A stretch of 64,000 nucleotides of DNA from Virgibacillus profundi (GCF_002287375.1 NZ_NPOA01000001.1:558001-622000), one strand, 5' to 3'; shown: positions 35,468 through 45,666, numbered from the stretch's first letter. Made by a program: numbers and translations. The notes: generated from the sequence alone by a model not told the origin.

Positions 35468-36733
35468 TTACATAGTATTCAATTGTCTTTTTACATTGCT
35501 TTTATGTTTATCAATTTCTATTTCTTTTGCAATTTCTTCTATAAGTTCAACCGCTGGACGAAGGTACAATTCGAGACTATTATTGAATTCTTTTTTACTA
35601 AACTCAGAAATCCAAACTGTAATTAATGTATATATAAAAAACAGCTTTTCAATTGGCTCAAAATGGCCAGTTACTTTTTCATTTAATAGGAAGTTTGAAT
35701 GAATTTTATTAAATGGCTGCCTTATTTCTCCTAGAAATCCAGCCATATCACACCACGATGGGCCTATCTTCATACAACCCCAATCAACAACATATATTTT
35801 ATTATCTTCAGATAGTAGATTCTTGTAAAAAAAGTCACCATGCTGTACAGAATAATGTTTCATTGGCTGAAGCTTTTCATACATTTTTTTCTCCATTATT
35901 ATAGTTTCAACTCGTTCAATTAATAAGATAGATTCACTTAAATAATTTAATTGTTCCATTTTATTATATAGAGTCATAAATAGTTCCTTGTTTTTATGTT
36001 CCCTATGAATTGAGTCAAATGACCATAGCAATTTATGGATCTCACTACCACTTTTAACAATATTTGAAGGAAACCATTTATAAATTTCCCCATAGGTAAT
36101 TGAACTAATTATTTTGCTGATTTTACCCACTTCATGAATTACTTTATCATTTAATTTAAGTCCCATTCCCTCAACTTTTTGCATGGTTATCAAACTGAGA
36201 TTATGTTCTTTTATTTGGGTTATTCCCATAAATTTAGGGGTGACTTTTTTAATTTCTGGATAGAGTTTGTAAATCTTCGAATAAAATAATTTTTCCACTT
36301 CTTTATGTTCAGATTGAGTTATTTTTGTTAAATATTTGTTATTTATTAGTCTATGTTCAATTAATCCTTCATTATTACTTCCACCTAAATATAAATACTT
36401 GGATTTAATTAGATTTTGATCACTAAATTGTTTCTCTGAAATTTCAAATACATCATTAAGATTAAAATTCAAATCAAAATAATTCTGTATAATTTTGTAT
36501 GCCTGGCCATCTTTATTTATATTTTGATAACATTCCGCGACTTTTAATGGATAGTACATATTATCAGGAAAAATAGATAACAAAGTTTCACCAGTCCTTA
36601 TAGCCTTTTCCCATTTCCCTTCTTTCATAAGTTTAGAGAGTATTCGACTCTTTACTTTACCTATTAACTTGAAATAAACACCGTAAAAACCCTCCTCCAA
36701 TATTATTTGAAATAACCTTTTTAAACCTCTCAT
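35468..36733 (-). CDS. APH-fold phosphotransferase with helical N-terminal extension
   Basis: 421 residues. The C-terminal half is an aminoglycoside phosphotransferase/choline-kinase fold, with YSVQHGDFFYKNLL (catalytic HGDxxxxN) and IYVVDWGCMKIG (metal-binding DW). The N-terminal third is helical and TPR-like (KWEKAIRTGETLLSIFPDN, YYPLKVAECYQN), unusual for APH enzymes. In a polysaccharide cluster a role as sugar or polyol kinase for a glycan substituent is plausible; antibiotic resistance is unlikely from context. AAAAGGGG precedes the ATG. The 289 bases upstream contain no gene that I can see. Confidence 0.7.
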   Translation of the reverse strand: MRGLKRLFQIILEEGFYGVYFKLIGKVKSRILSKLMKEGKWEKAIRTGETLLSIFPDNMYYPLKVAECYQNINKDGQAYKIIQNYFDLNFNLNDVFEISEKQFSDQNLIKSKYLYLGGSNNEGLIEHRLINNKYLTKITQSEHKEVEKLFYSKIYKLYPEIKKVTPKFMGITQIKEHNLSLITMQKVEGMGLKLNDKVIHEVGKISKIISSITYGEIYKWFPSNIVKSGSEIHKLLWSFDSIHREHKNKELFMTLYNKMEQLNYLSESILLIERVETIIMEKKMYEKLQPMKHYSVQHGDFFYKNLLSEDNKIYVVDWGCMKIGPSWCDMAGFLGEIRQPFNKIHSNFLLNEKVTGHFEPIEKLFFIYTLITVWISEFSKKEFNNSLELYLRPAVELIEEIAKEIEIDKHKSNVKRQLNTM

Positions 36734-37022
36734 GTTTTTCCCCTTTTTAATATTTATTATCTAAATACAACACATTCTTCATTTCTCATCCTCCATTGAT
36801 AATCATTAACGTTTTAATTCTGATATATATAATTCAAAATATTATTGAGCTACCATAAAATAACATATTAAGATCATATGGATTAACCTGAAAAATATCG
36901 CCACCTATGAAATGTGTAATTTTTATATATGAGGTAAAACCCCATACATAATCCGCCTTTTAGTAATATACTTCAATTATTGAAATTACAAATGAACTCC
37001 TTTAAAACTCTCCCCATCTTTC

Positions 37023-38807
37023 CTATATTATTGACCTTTCTTCCATATAATTAATTTCCGCTAATCTACCCTTATTTATCCTGAAAGCAATATCACAATT
37101 TTCTATTGTACTAAGTCTATGCGCAATAATAATCAAGGTCTTCTCACCCTTAAGTCCATCAATAGCCTCCATGATTTCCTTTTCGGTTTCATTATCCAGT
37201 GCTGAAGTTGCTTCATCCATGAATAATATTTCCGGGTTATGATATAAAGCGCGAGCAATACCGATTCGTTGACGTTGACCCCCAGAAATTCTTACTCCGC
37301 GTTCTCCCACTGAAGTTTCTAATTTGTCTGGAAGTTCTTTAACAAACTCTTTTAATTGCGCTTGTTCTAAAGCCCTCCATACTTCATCATCATCAATGTC
37401 TTTCTTATTTATTCCAAAAGCAACGTTGCTACGAATAGTATCATCTGATAGAAATATAGATTGTGGGATATAGCCTATTTTTTGTTGCCATAATGCTTTT
37501 TGATCATGAAGACTTTCTCCATCTATCAATACAACACCTTTTTCTGGACGAAACAAACCTAAAATAATATCAACAAGCGTTGTTTTACCAGCGCCTGACT
37601 CGCCAATAAATGCAACTGACTGTCCAATCGGTATAGTCAACGAAATATCTTTTAACGAATAGTCTTTTTGATTTGGATAACGAAAAGATACTTCTTTTAA
37701 TATTATTGAATCTACAAATGTTTTTTCTCCACTATTAACTACTATCAAATCTTTATTACTTTTTATCTTTGTATTTTCATCTTTATTCATAAATAAATCA
37801 TTATATACAACAGATAATGCAGGTTGATTATACCGAATACTAGTAATCAGTGCCGTTACACGAGTAATAGAAGGCATCAATCGAAAAGAAGCCATAGCAA
37901 ATAGTGCCATTGTTGAAATAAGCTGCGTCATACTTGTTCCCTGCAAAACTATAATTAGCATTGTTATGAGAATAACAGACACCAATAGGGTTTCAATAAA
38001 TAATCTAGGCACTAGTTCCAACATCTTCATATACCTGCTATTGTTTGCCTTGATCTGGCTTTGAGCAGTGTAAGAGTTAATAAAAAAACTCTCTTTTCCT
38101 GATACTTTAACTTCTTTACTTGCTCCTAAACCTTGATTTACCCATTTAATCATCATTCCGCTTACCTTTTGTTGCTCTTTTCCCAGAAGGCTTATCTTCT
38201 TACGGAGAAATGCGAAAAACAAAAAAACACTTCCACCTAATAGGATAGAAGCTACTATAGTCGCAGTTGGAGCAGTCACTAACAATAATACAAAAATACA
38301 AGCAATAACAAGAAACTCAGTCAACAATTGAAAACCCGCCATAATTATGCCCTGAAACACTTTAGATACTTCTCCATTTATATTCCGAAGTAATTCTGCA
38401 GTGTTTCGTTGTAAATGGAAAGTATAAGGTTTTGTTAAATATTCTTTAAACAAGTTACTCGATAGCTTAACTTGTTGATTTAAGATAACTCTGAATTGTG
38501 CATAGTTGAAAAGAAGTAAGTATAGATTTTTAAAAACAAAAACTGATAGTAACAATACAACAGAAAATATAATAAATGATGTTGTTGATTGAAAGTTAAA
38601 TAAGTCGAAAAGATATGCTAAAATAGCCTGTTCCTGAATAATATCAGGGTTGGTTACAATTCCAACAAACGGAACAATTAATCCTATGCCTATTGTTTCG
38701 AAAAAAGCAGCTACTATCATCATAAAGAATAAAATTAGAAATTTTTTCTTTTCTCTTTTATTAAAAAGCAGCATTAATCGTTTGATTGCTTTTTGCAATT
38801 CAAACAC
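37023..38807 (-). CDS. ABC transporter, half-exporter (flippase PglK/MsbA type)
   Basis: 594 residues. Six membrane segments in about residues 20-330, then an ATPase domain with Walker A GESGAGKTT, signature ISGGQRQR, Walker B LFMDEATSALD and H-loop IAHRLS. ABC exporters of this kind flip lipid-linked oligosaccharides (PglK). No Wzx/EpsK-type flippase is in the window, so this is the main flippase candidate for the cluster; peptide or lipid export cannot be excluded. The GTG start (38805-38807) lies inside the end of a 20-codon upstream ORF, and its own ribosome site is weak. Confidence 0.8.
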   Translation of the reverse strand: MFELQKAIKRLMLLFNKREKKKFLILFFMMIVAAFFETIGIGLIVPFVGIVTNPDIIQEQAILAYLFDLFNFQSTTSFIIFSVVLLLSVFVFKNLYLLLFNYAQFRVILNQQVKLSSNLFKEYLTKPYTFHLQRNTAELLRNINGEVSKVFQGIIMAGFQLLTEFLVIACIFVLLLVTAPTATIVASILLGGSVFLFFAFLRKKISLLGKEQQKVSGMMIKWVNQGLGASKEVKVSGKESFFINSYTAQSQIKANNSRYMKMLELVPRLFIETLLVSVILITMLIIVLQGTSMTQLISTMALFAMASFRLMPSITRVTALITSIRYNQPALSVVYNDLFMNKDENTKIKSNKDLIVVNSGEKTFVDSIILKEVSFRYPNQKDYSLKDISLTIPIGQSVAFIGESGAGKTTLVDIILGLFRPEKGVVLIDGESLHDQKALWQQKIGYIPQSIFLSDDTIRSNVAFGINKKDIDDDEVWRALEQAQLKEFVKELPDKLETSVGERGVRISGGQRQRIGIARALYHNPEILFMDEATSALDNETEKEIMEAIDGLKGEKTLIIIAHRLSTIENCDIAFRINKGRLAEINYMEERSII

Positions 38808-38862
38808 ACCTTCTTTCTTTTATATTTCCAAATGCATCCACTAATATTCTTTTTTTACCCAT
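38800..38862 (-). CDS. 20-codon upstream ORF coupled to the ABC transporter
   Basis: ATG at 38860-38862 with an excellent ribosome site (GAGGTGAAGATA). The peptide starts MGKKRILVDAFG, ends NIKERRCV, and stops at 38800-38802, eight bases inside the ABC transporter reading frame. The strong start signal and overlap suggest it drives translation of the transporter by coupling, or is a leader peptide. No homologue is recognised. Confidence 0.4.
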   Translation of the reverse strand: MGKKRILVDAFGNIKERRCV

Positions 38863-38968
38863 TATCTTCACCTCAATATGACATTTATAAAGCTTGTTTC
38901 CCGAATTGAATAATCCCAATTTTATATATCCAACTTTACCTATGAACGTAATTTAAAATTCCCCTTAA

Positions 38969-39988
38969 TTAAACAGCGCTTGATTTCTTTGCTACTAAAA
39001 TATATAAATTATAAAACTTGTAAAACAAACTTCCTAATAAATAACTACTAACTAGCATTTTGGAGATTATTCTCACCTTGAGTTGTTCTTTCAGCATTAA
39101 CTCCTTGAAATACTTATTTTTTCTAATGTTTATCCCTGTTCTCTTCCATTTTTTATATAAAGACTTACTCAACTCATTTTTCTTGTTGTAAATAATATCT
39201 CTGTTAACCCAGAAGTTGTGAATGAAGGCTAAAAATTCAAATTCCTCTTTATTTTCTTTGTACATATTGTTATATTTTAAATCCTGTTGAATAAAGCTAG
39301 TTGCCTTCTCCACTTCTAATAATATAGATGAAGCGGAATTAGTTACTGATTGACTTCTGGAAATTAAATAATAATACAAAAACTCATCAACAAGACAGAC
39401 TCTTGGACAATGGATAGCTAAAGAACATGAAAATGCTAAATCCTCTCCTTTGGCAATATCATTAGGAAAAACTATATTGTTATTTTTGATAAACTTTTTT
39501 TTCATTAACTTACTCCATAGGGATGGATTTATTTTACTTGTCATAATCATTTTTAGAAAATCATCTCCAACCAACATTTGATAACTGATATTTTTAGTTG
39601 AACTTTTTCTTATTTCATCCCCTTCTACAAAATAAAATTTATAACATACAATATCATAATCATTTTGTTTTGCCTTTTTATATAAAACGTCAATGGCATC
39701 TTCAGCCAGCCAATCATCACCATCTACAAATAGTAAGTACTCACCCTTTGCCTTTTCAAAACCCTTCTCTCTTGCTCTCATGACTCCTTCATTACTTTGA
39801 TCAATAACATTTATTCTGGTATCAATCTCTTCCATTTGTTGAATTTTTGTTAATGTATTATCAGTAGAACCATCATTAATCACTATTATTTCCAAATCCT
39901 GGAAGGTCTGGTAAATGAGAGACTGTAAACATTTTTTTATGTACTTTTCAATATTGTAGGCAGATACAATTAAACTAACTTTTGGCAT
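38969..39988 (-). CDS. Family 2 glycosyltransferase
   Basis: 339 residues. GT-A fold: VSLIVSAYNIEKYIKKCLQS at the N-terminus (nucleotide-binding strand), VINDGSTDNT and the metal-binding LLFVDGDDWLAEDA. AKGEDLAFS in the middle is the acceptor-side motif seen in this family. The C-terminal helices are basic. It adds a sugar to the growing lipid-linked repeat unit from a nucleotide sugar; donor and acceptor cannot be read from the sequence. AAAGGAG lies upstream of the ATG. It stands alone between the ABC transporter and the next glycosyltransferase. Confidence 0.85.
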   Translation of the reverse strand: MPKVSLIVSAYNIEKYIKKCLQSLIYQTFQDLEIIVINDGSTDNTLTKIQQMEEIDTRINVIDQSNEGVMRAREKGFEKAKGEYLLFVDGDDWLAEDAIDVLYKKAKQNDYDIVCYKFYFVEGDEIRKSSTKNISYQMLVGDDFLKMIMTSKINPSLWSKLMKKKFIKNNNIVFPNDIAKGEDLAFSCSLAIHCPRVCLVDEFLYYYLISRSQSVTNSASSILLEVEKATSFIQQDLKYNNMYKENKEEFEFLAFIHNFWVNRDIIYNKKNELSKSLYKKWKRTGINIRKNKYFKELMLKEQLKVRIISKMLVSSYLLGSLFYKFYNLYILVAKKSSAV

Positions 39989-40044
39989 TTTATAGGATCT
40001 CCTTTAAAAAATTGCATTAACTTTTGAAATTGTTCATTTTTCTT

Positions 40045-41043
40045 TTAAAATAGAAGATTAGATAACCTTTTTCTAACCTTGACAAATCTGCTGTAAACAG
40101 AAGGATGAATCGAGAAAAATTTAAGTTCCATCCTGTTTTTATAATTTATGATGTTTTTATAATTTTTAAATCCAATTTCGAATTCCTTTTTCAATTGTTC
40201 CATAACTTCTTTTTCAATTGGAAAATGTCTCTGCACAGAATAATAATGTATGATGATTAAGTGTAAATAAGTATTAGACCCCTTTTGAAGCAATTCATTA
40301 TATTTTTGTAATTCAAAAAGCAAGACACGATCTTTAATTGCTTCTATTGCATCCAGTCTCTTTAAAGTATATTTTTCATTTGTAAAACTGTTTTCGTTAT
40401 GAAAGTAGTAATATAAAACTGCATCAGTAAAAACAATTTTTTTTGTTGCCTGAATGATATGGTGAATCACAAATTCATCATCATGTACTTTTCCATCTGG
40501 ATAGCGAACATGTTTAAAAACCTCTTTTTTGTAAAGTTTGTTCCAAGGTACAACTGTAACTAAATTTTTTTCATTAAATAAATTTTTAAAGGCTTCTTCT
40601 TGTTCTAAAAAATGAATTTCCTGTTTGTTTACCGTTATATTACTTTCTCTTATATGCTCATTTATGTTTGTATCGTAAACTTTAGATATCTCACACATAG
40701 CTATGTCAGCGTCATTATCATGCAGGTGTTTCTGCAAGATCTCATACATTCTTGGATGAATACTATCATCAGAGTCCACAAATCCAATTAGTTCCCCACT
40801 GGCCATGTCTAGGCCTTTATTTCTTACAGAGGACAAACCTATATTAGATTGATGAACCACTATGATTCTCTCATCCAATTCAGCAAATTTATCACATATT
40901 TCTTGACTGCCATCTGTAGAACCATCGTTTATTATAATGATTTCAAGGTTTTTATAAGTTTGATTCAAAATACTATTAAAACACTTCTCGATGAATGCTT
41001 CCCCATTATAAACAGGGACAATGACAGTAATTAATGGCTTCAT
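40045..41043 (-). CDS. Family 2 glycosyltransferase
   Basis: 332 residues with ITVIVPVYNGEAFIEKC, IINDGSTDGSQEIC, SSVRNKGLDMASGE and the DxD-type motif GFVDSDDSIHP. VHDDEFVIHHI matches the later conserved ED/DE motif of this EpsJ-like group. The C-terminal part is short and basic with no clear membrane anchor. AAGGGGGAA precedes the ATG. It resembles the other GT2 proteins of the cluster and probably arose with them by duplication. Confidence 0.87.
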   Translation of the reverse strand: MKPLITVIVPVYNGEAFIEKCFNSILNQTYKNLEIIIINDGSTDGSQEICDKFAELDERIIVVHQSNIGLSSVRNKGLDMASGELIGFVDSDDSIHPRMYEILQKHLHDNDADIAMCEISKVYDTNINEHIRESNITVNKQEIHFLEQEEAFKNLFNEKNLVTVVPWNKLYKKEVFKHVRYPDGKVHDDEFVIHHIIQATKKIVFTDAVLYYYFHNENSFTNEKYTLKRLDAIEAIKDRVLLFELQKYNELLQKGSNTYLHLIIIHYYSVQRHFPIEKEVMEQLKKEFEIGFKNYKNIINYKNRMELKFFSIHPSVYSRFVKVRKRLSNLLF

Positions 41044-41107
41044 GCTAGAAAATTCCCCCTTCTTAAAACAAAGAGTCTAATCTGCTTCTTTCCAGTTAAT
41101 TTTGATT

Positions 41108-42109
41108 TTAACTATTTAATACAAATTGATTTCTAATATGATAAACTGCCAGCGTTATCCTGGGTAATCGAGACCAAAAGTAAATTAAATAGGTTTCCTT
41201 TTTTGAAATATAAGGGTTATTTAAAAATAAGTTTTTCCATGAAATGATTTGCTGCGTCACAATCTCCAATGACTTTTTCTGCACATCTTTATTTTCCTTC
41301 ATAATATCAATAGCCAGCCATCTAAGAGATTTATAATAGTCTGCAGTGATTATATCCAAAACATATTCAGAAGTGTTGTTCTGTTTTAAAAACTCAATAG
41401 CCTCTTCAAAGTTTTTAATAATATCTAACCTTTTTTCGCTGTACTTTGCTAACTTCTTTCTAGTCATACTTTCCGAATGAATCACATAAAGGTACAGTCG
41501 TTCTTCCGTAAATACTACTTTATTAGCTTGTTGCATAAGGCGGTACTGTATGGCAGCATCTTCAAATTTTCTCCCAATAGGAAATCTAACTTCCTTAAGT
41601 AATTCTCTTCTATAAAGCTTATTACATAAGCCAAATCCAGTAAGTTTACCACTGTACATTTTAAATAGTGCTTCTTCGTTATTCATTGAATAAACCTTCT
41701 TACCAATAATAGGAGTACCTAATATCTGGTTTTTCTCATCTACTAAATAATTCATACATGTGCTTATGTCTGCATTGTTTGATTCGCAAAGAATAAATAA
41801 CTTAGCAAGCATAGTTATTTCAAGCTGATCATCTCCATCAGCCATAAGAATATATTTTCCAGTGGAAGCTTCAAGCGCCCGATTACGTGCTGCTGAAACT
41901 CCTTGATTTGGTTGATAAATATATGTTATTCTCTCATCTAACTTTTCATAATATTTACAAATATTACTGCTTTGATCTGTTGATCCGTCATCAATAATTA
42001 TTAACTCAAAGTCTGTAAACTCCTGATTTAGTATAGAGACGATACATTTCTCAACATATTTCTCTAAGTTATATACAGTAATAGAAACACTAATAGAAGG
42101 AACTCCCAT
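41108..42109 (-). CDS. Family 2 glycosyltransferase
   Basis: 333 residues with ISVSITVYNLEKYVEKC, IIDDGSTDQSSNIC, SAARNRALEAST and YILMADGDDQLE, where ADGDD replaces the usual VDSDD. GRKFEDAAIQYRL is the later acidic motif. GT2 enzyme of the exopolysaccharide set; sugar unknown. AAAGGAG lies upstream of the ATG. Confidence 0.87.
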   Translation of the reverse strand: MGVPSISVSITVYNLEKYVEKCIVSILNQEFTDFELIIIDDGSTDQSSNICKYYEKLDERITYIYQPNQGVSAARNRALEASTGKYILMADGDDQLEITMLAKLFILCESNNADISTCMNYLVDEKNQILGTPIIGKKVYSMNNEEALFKMYSGKLTGFGLCNKLYRRELLKEVRFPIGRKFEDAAIQYRLMQQANKVVFTEERLYLYVIHSESMTRKKLAKYSEKRLDIIKNFEEAIEFLKQNNTSEYVLDIITADYYKSLRWLAIDIMKENKDVQKKSLEIVTQQIISWKNLFLNNPYISKKETYLIYFWSRLPRITLAVYHIRNQFVLNS

Positions 42110-42153
42110 CCTGATTTCTCCTTTACCCGTAGTTCTTTAAATTTACTTCTCAC

Positions 42154-43422
42154 TTATGAATAAATACTCCCTTTATTACACTGCTTTTCTTTTTCCATTT
42201 TGTTAAATAGTGCCTCTTTTTTAGAGCTGCTATAATAATGTGCACTCCATTCTTTAGAATGAAAAGGGATTGAATTTTTATTGTTTTCCTCTTGTAAAGC
42301 TTCACTTATTTTAGTTCTTAAGTCTGGATTTTTTATTAACTTTATGATATTTCTAAGTAACTCTGGTTCATTTATCTCCGAAATCAATCCCGTTTCACCA
42401 TGTTTTATCTGTTCTTTTGCACCTGCAGTAGCCGTTGACACAATAGGCTTTTTCAGCGCACGTGCCTCTGCAATAGTTAAACAGTAACCTTCATGCCTGG
42501 ATGGCTGGACATAAATATCGCTTTGACGTATATAAGGATAAGGGTTACTTTTTGACCCTTCTAGTATAAATGAGTCTTCTAATTCGAATTCTTGTATCAT
42601 TTCTTTGATATGAGAAATCCACTGACCTTCCCCAACCCAATGCCACTGTATGTTATACCCAAGCTTTCTTAATTCATACAATGTTTTAACTGCTATATCA
42701 GGGCCCTTCTCATTCATAATCCTCGCAACCGTCACAATTCTAATAATTGAAGAAGCAGGAAACACGTCTTCTTTTTCTGCAAGTTGAGTAATTGTCAAAG
42801 CTGGGATATCATTTGTTTGAGTATCTATTTTGTGACTTAATGTAGGTAGTTTTTCTTTTAAGTGATTTGCAGCAGTATTTGAAACCACGAATATACGATT
42901 AAATAATCTATACATTCTTCGTGCAAATCTATGGTCAAATCCTATTTCCTTTACATCAAAATGTATCCATTGATATTTTTCCTTTGCCTTTACTCGATTA
43001 GCAATATAGTAAGTGATTATATCCATCGGTCCCGCATAGGCAACTGCAACATCATACTTTTCTTCCAAGATAGGGACTTTTTTGAAAACATTTTTAAATA
43101 ATATCCTCCTGTCTTTGGTTACTTTCATGTAGCTGTGGAGCACAAAAAGAAAAAGCGACTGTTTATACCGACGCTTAGATAAATGAGCTTTTATTTTTTC
43201 TTTAGGATTGTAGGATAGTTGCCGTCCAATATGAGGGAAATCCTTCATTTCCTGAACGATCACATGCTGTGGGAGCTCTTGATAAAGACCACCCTTTTTT
43301 TCTAACAGCAATACTGTAATATCATAGTCTTCTTCGGGTAGTTCATGAAGCATATTCAAAAATGCCCGTTCTGTTCCTCCAACGTTCATACTGATTAGCA
43401 TAAACAGGACTCTTTTTCTCAT
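42154..43422 (-). CDS. Family 4 glycosyltransferase
   Basis: 422 residues. GT-B fold with an N-terminal MLISMNVGGTERAFLNML acceptor-domain start and a C-terminal nucleotide-sugar domain: IVTVARIMNEKGPDIA, HWVGEGQW, ILEGSKSNPYPYIRQSDIYVQPSRHEGYCLTIAEA broken by turns, ending with the EGYCLTIAEA donor-site EX7E motif. It is closely similar to the next gene, including the unusual SNPYPYI segment, pointing to a tandem duplication. The ribosome site GAGGTG is 11 bases from the ATG. Confidence 0.88.
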   Translation of the reverse strand: MRKRVLFMLISMNVGGTERAFLNMLHELPEEDYDITVLLLEKKGGLYQELPQHVIVQEMKDFPHIGRQLSYNPKEKIKAHLSKRRYKQSLFLFVLHSYMKVTKDRRILFKNVFKKVPILEEKYDVAVAYAGPMDIITYYIANRVKAKEKYQWIHFDVKEIGFDHRFARRMYRLFNRIFVVSNTAANHLKEKLPTLSHKIDTQTNDIPALTITQLAEKEDVFPASSIIRIVTVARIMNEKGPDIAVKTLYELRKLGYNIQWHWVGEGQWISHIKEMIQEFELEDSFILEGSKSNPYPYIRQSDIYVQPSRHEGYCLTIAEARALKKPIVSTATAGAKEQIKHGETGLISEINEPELLRNIIKLIKNPDLRTKISEALQEENNKNSIPFHSKEWSAHYYSSSKKEALFNKMEKEKQCNKGSIYS

Positions 43423-43445
43423 ATTTTACTTTTCACCTCTTTTCC

Positions 43446-44630
43446 TTATACACCGACAAGGTCATAAAACTTCTGGATTTCTTCAATATTCCCCTTTTTC
43501 TCTTGCTTTTGGCAAGCAATAATTTGCTCTTTTAATTCATGTTGATTAAGCAGCCGTTGAATACCCTCAGCCACTGCTTCTGGTTGCATATCTACGACAA
43601 TTCCGTTTTGGCCATCTACCATTTGACTGTACACGGCATCAAAACGGGTGGTTACTATTGGGGTGTTCAGCATTCTTGCTTCCGCAAGAGCTATTCCATA
43701 ACCTTCAAATCTGGACGTTTGAACATAAAGGTCTGCTTCTTTAATATAAGGATAAGGGTTGGATTTAACTCCCAACAATATCATTTCTTTTTCCAGCCCA
43801 AGTGCCTGAATCTGCTCTCGTATTTCCTTTTCCAGAGGACCTTTGCCGAGTACATACCAGCGAAACGATATTCCATTTTTCTTTAGTTTTGCACATGCTT
43901 CTAAAGCTATATCATAGCCCTTCTGTCTTGCGATTCTACCAATCGTTAATATCCTAATTCCATTAAAGTTATCATCATATCCATTTCCACTTTCAGCCAT
44001 TTTATTTATCAATTCCGGATTGTTAATATCGTAAATAACTTCCATTTTATACTCTGAGGGTAGTTGGTTTTGTGAAAAAATCTCTTTTGTCTTCTCGGAG
44101 ACAGTTATGATTTTATCCATGTTATTATAATGCTTCATCTGAAATGTTCTCTCTATTCCCTCTAAGTAATAGCTGACGTTAACCCAAGCATATTTTTTAG
44201 CTGCAGACACCTTTTCTGACACATAAAACGTTGGAACACCTTGAGCATAAGCAATTGCTACATCATAGCGCTCTTTATTAGATGGAATAACCGAACCAGT
44301 ACTTTCCCAAAATAATCGAGCTTTTGTAATATTATTTGGTTTTCCTCTCCTCAACTTAGATGAATAAGAAATCCTCGCTGACACATATCGAGGAGGATAT
44401 ATAAAGACTGTTTTCCAAAAAGGCTTCGATGCAAAATTGGTGTATTTAAGTGGGGGTAATATCTTTACCTCTTTTGGAACAAGGGTTTCTAGTTCTCCTC
44501 CATACAAAAACAGCTGAAGGTCTACATCATATGAATCAAAATCTATTAAATTTAAGAGGGTAACTAAACTCTTTTCAGCCCCTGCACATGCAAGTGAATC
44601 AATAACAAACAACAGTTTCTTTTTCTTCAT
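43446..44630 (-). CDS. Family 4 glycosyltransferase
   Basis: 394 residues. GT-B fold with SLACAGAEKSLVTLLNL near the N-terminus, ILTIGRIARQKGYDIAL, WYVLGKGPLEKEI, and VKSNPYPYIKEADLYVQTS with EGYGIALAEARM (EX7E donor motif). The start overlaps the stop of the upstream GT2 gene (ATGA), so it is translationally coupled. A paralogue of the gene at 42154; both transfer a sugar with retention of configuration, donor unknown. Confidence 0.88.
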   Translation of the reverse strand: MKKKKLLFVIDSLACAGAEKSLVTLLNLIDFDSYDVDLQLFLYGGELETLVPKEVKILPPLKYTNFASKPFWKTVFIYPPRYVSARISYSSKLRRGKPNNITKARLFWESTGSVIPSNKERYDVAIAYAQGVPTFYVSEKVSAAKKYAWVNVSYYLEGIERTFQMKHYNNMDKIITVSEKTKEIFSQNQLPSEYKMEVIYDINNPELINKMAESGNGYDDNFNGIRILTIGRIARQKGYDIALEACAKLKKNGISFRWYVLGKGPLEKEIREQIQALGLEKEMILLGVKSNPYPYIKEADLYVQTSRFEGYGIALAEARMLNTPIVTTRFDAVYSQMVDGQNGIVVDMQPEAVAEGIQRLLNQHELKEQIIACQKQEKKGNIEEIQKFYDLVGV

Positions 44631-45634
44631 GGCTGCTTCACCAATCTTTTGGCATCAAGGCGTGAAATCAGCAGTTTGTGAATGGATGGGCTTAGGCGGA
44701 AGGCACCATAGACAACTCTTTTCTTTTTACTTACTTGCGGATTATTTATCATTCTAAAAAATAACCGATTATATAACTTTTTAATTTCCTTACGCCTTTC
44801 AGCTGCATTAGGAAGCTCTTTTTGAGATTGTAAGTAATACCAGAAAAAATGTTCCGAAAAATGCAGGAGTGCTCTTTCTTCTACGTCTCTTAAATTCCTT
44901 TCTCTAAAGAATACAGCACGTTCATACAGCGCCAGCACTTTATCAAATTTTTTTACAGTCATTGGTATGGGAGTTTCGCTTCCTTTACGCCCCACACAAA
45001 CCACATAATAATAAAGTGGTTCATGAATATATACAACTTTATCTGCTTGATAAAGTAGCCTGTGAGCAACAAATTCATCATCATCTACGTAGCCCACTGG
45101 GTATTTAATATGATTAAAAAGCTCTTTTCGAAACATCTTACTCCATGGGACGGAAAATAATCGGTCTGTATCGTACAAACCATGTAATGCCTTTATTCCC
45201 GATGAAGTTGTTACAGAGTAGTTTTGGAGTGGATCTTTCCTTCTATTCTCATTTTTCTCTTCTCTCTCTTCTATCGGCTGAAAATCACAAAGTGCTATAT
45301 CTGCCTCAGTAAAAACGATTTGGTGGTAAAGTACTTTTAACATTTCCTCGTGAAGAAAATCATCACAATCGACAAAAGTAATGTATTCTCCAGATGAGCG
45401 CGAGATACCAGCATTACGTGCAGCACCAATATCATGATGTTCTTTATGGATAACCGAAATTCGTTTATCTTTCTTTAAGTATTCATCACATAGAACTCCG
45501 CTTTTGTCAGTAGATCCATCATTAACTAAAATGAGTTCGAAATCTGGAAAAGTCTGTGTTAATACAGATTCGATACAAAGTTGCATATTGAATTCCTGAT
45601 TATATATCGGTATAATTACACTTATTTTCGCCAT
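44627..45634 (-). CDS. Family 2 glycosyltransferase
   Basis: 335 residues from the ATG at 45634, chosen because GGAGG lies seven bases upstream; the frame extends 12 codons further without a ribosome site. Motifs: ISVIIPIYNQEFNMQLC, LILVNDGSTDKSGVLC, GAARNAGISRSSGEYI, FVDCDDFLHEEM, YVDDDEFVAHRL. Very similar to the next gene through to the C-terminal SPSIHKLLISR, a clear tandem duplicate. CDCDD-type metal motif (VDCDD) differs slightly from the VDSDD of other members. Confidence 0.88.
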   Translation of the reverse strand: MAKISVIIPIYNQEFNMQLCIESVLTQTFPDFELILVNDGSTDKSGVLCDEYLKKDKRISVIHKEHHDIGAARNAGISRSSGEYITFVDCDDFLHEEMLKVLYHQIVFTEADIALCDFQPIEEREEKNENRRKDPLQNYSVTTSSGIKALHGLYDTDRLFSVPWSKMFRKELFNHIKYPVGYVDDDEFVAHRLLYQADKVVYIHEPLYYYVVCVGRKGSETPIPMTVKKFDKVLALYERAVFFRERNLRDVEERALLHFSEHFFWYYLQSQKELPNAAERRKEIKKLYNRLFFRMINNPQVSKKKRVVYGAFRLSPSIHKLLISRLDAKRLVKQP

Positions 45635-45666
45635 AGAATTCCTCCGCTTTGAGATAATACTGATCA

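Noticed and set aside
35468-36733. Antibiotic resistance gene (aminoglycoside phosphotransferase)
   Set aside because: Only the fold is shared; the polysaccharide context and the extra N-terminal domain argue for a glycan-related kinase.
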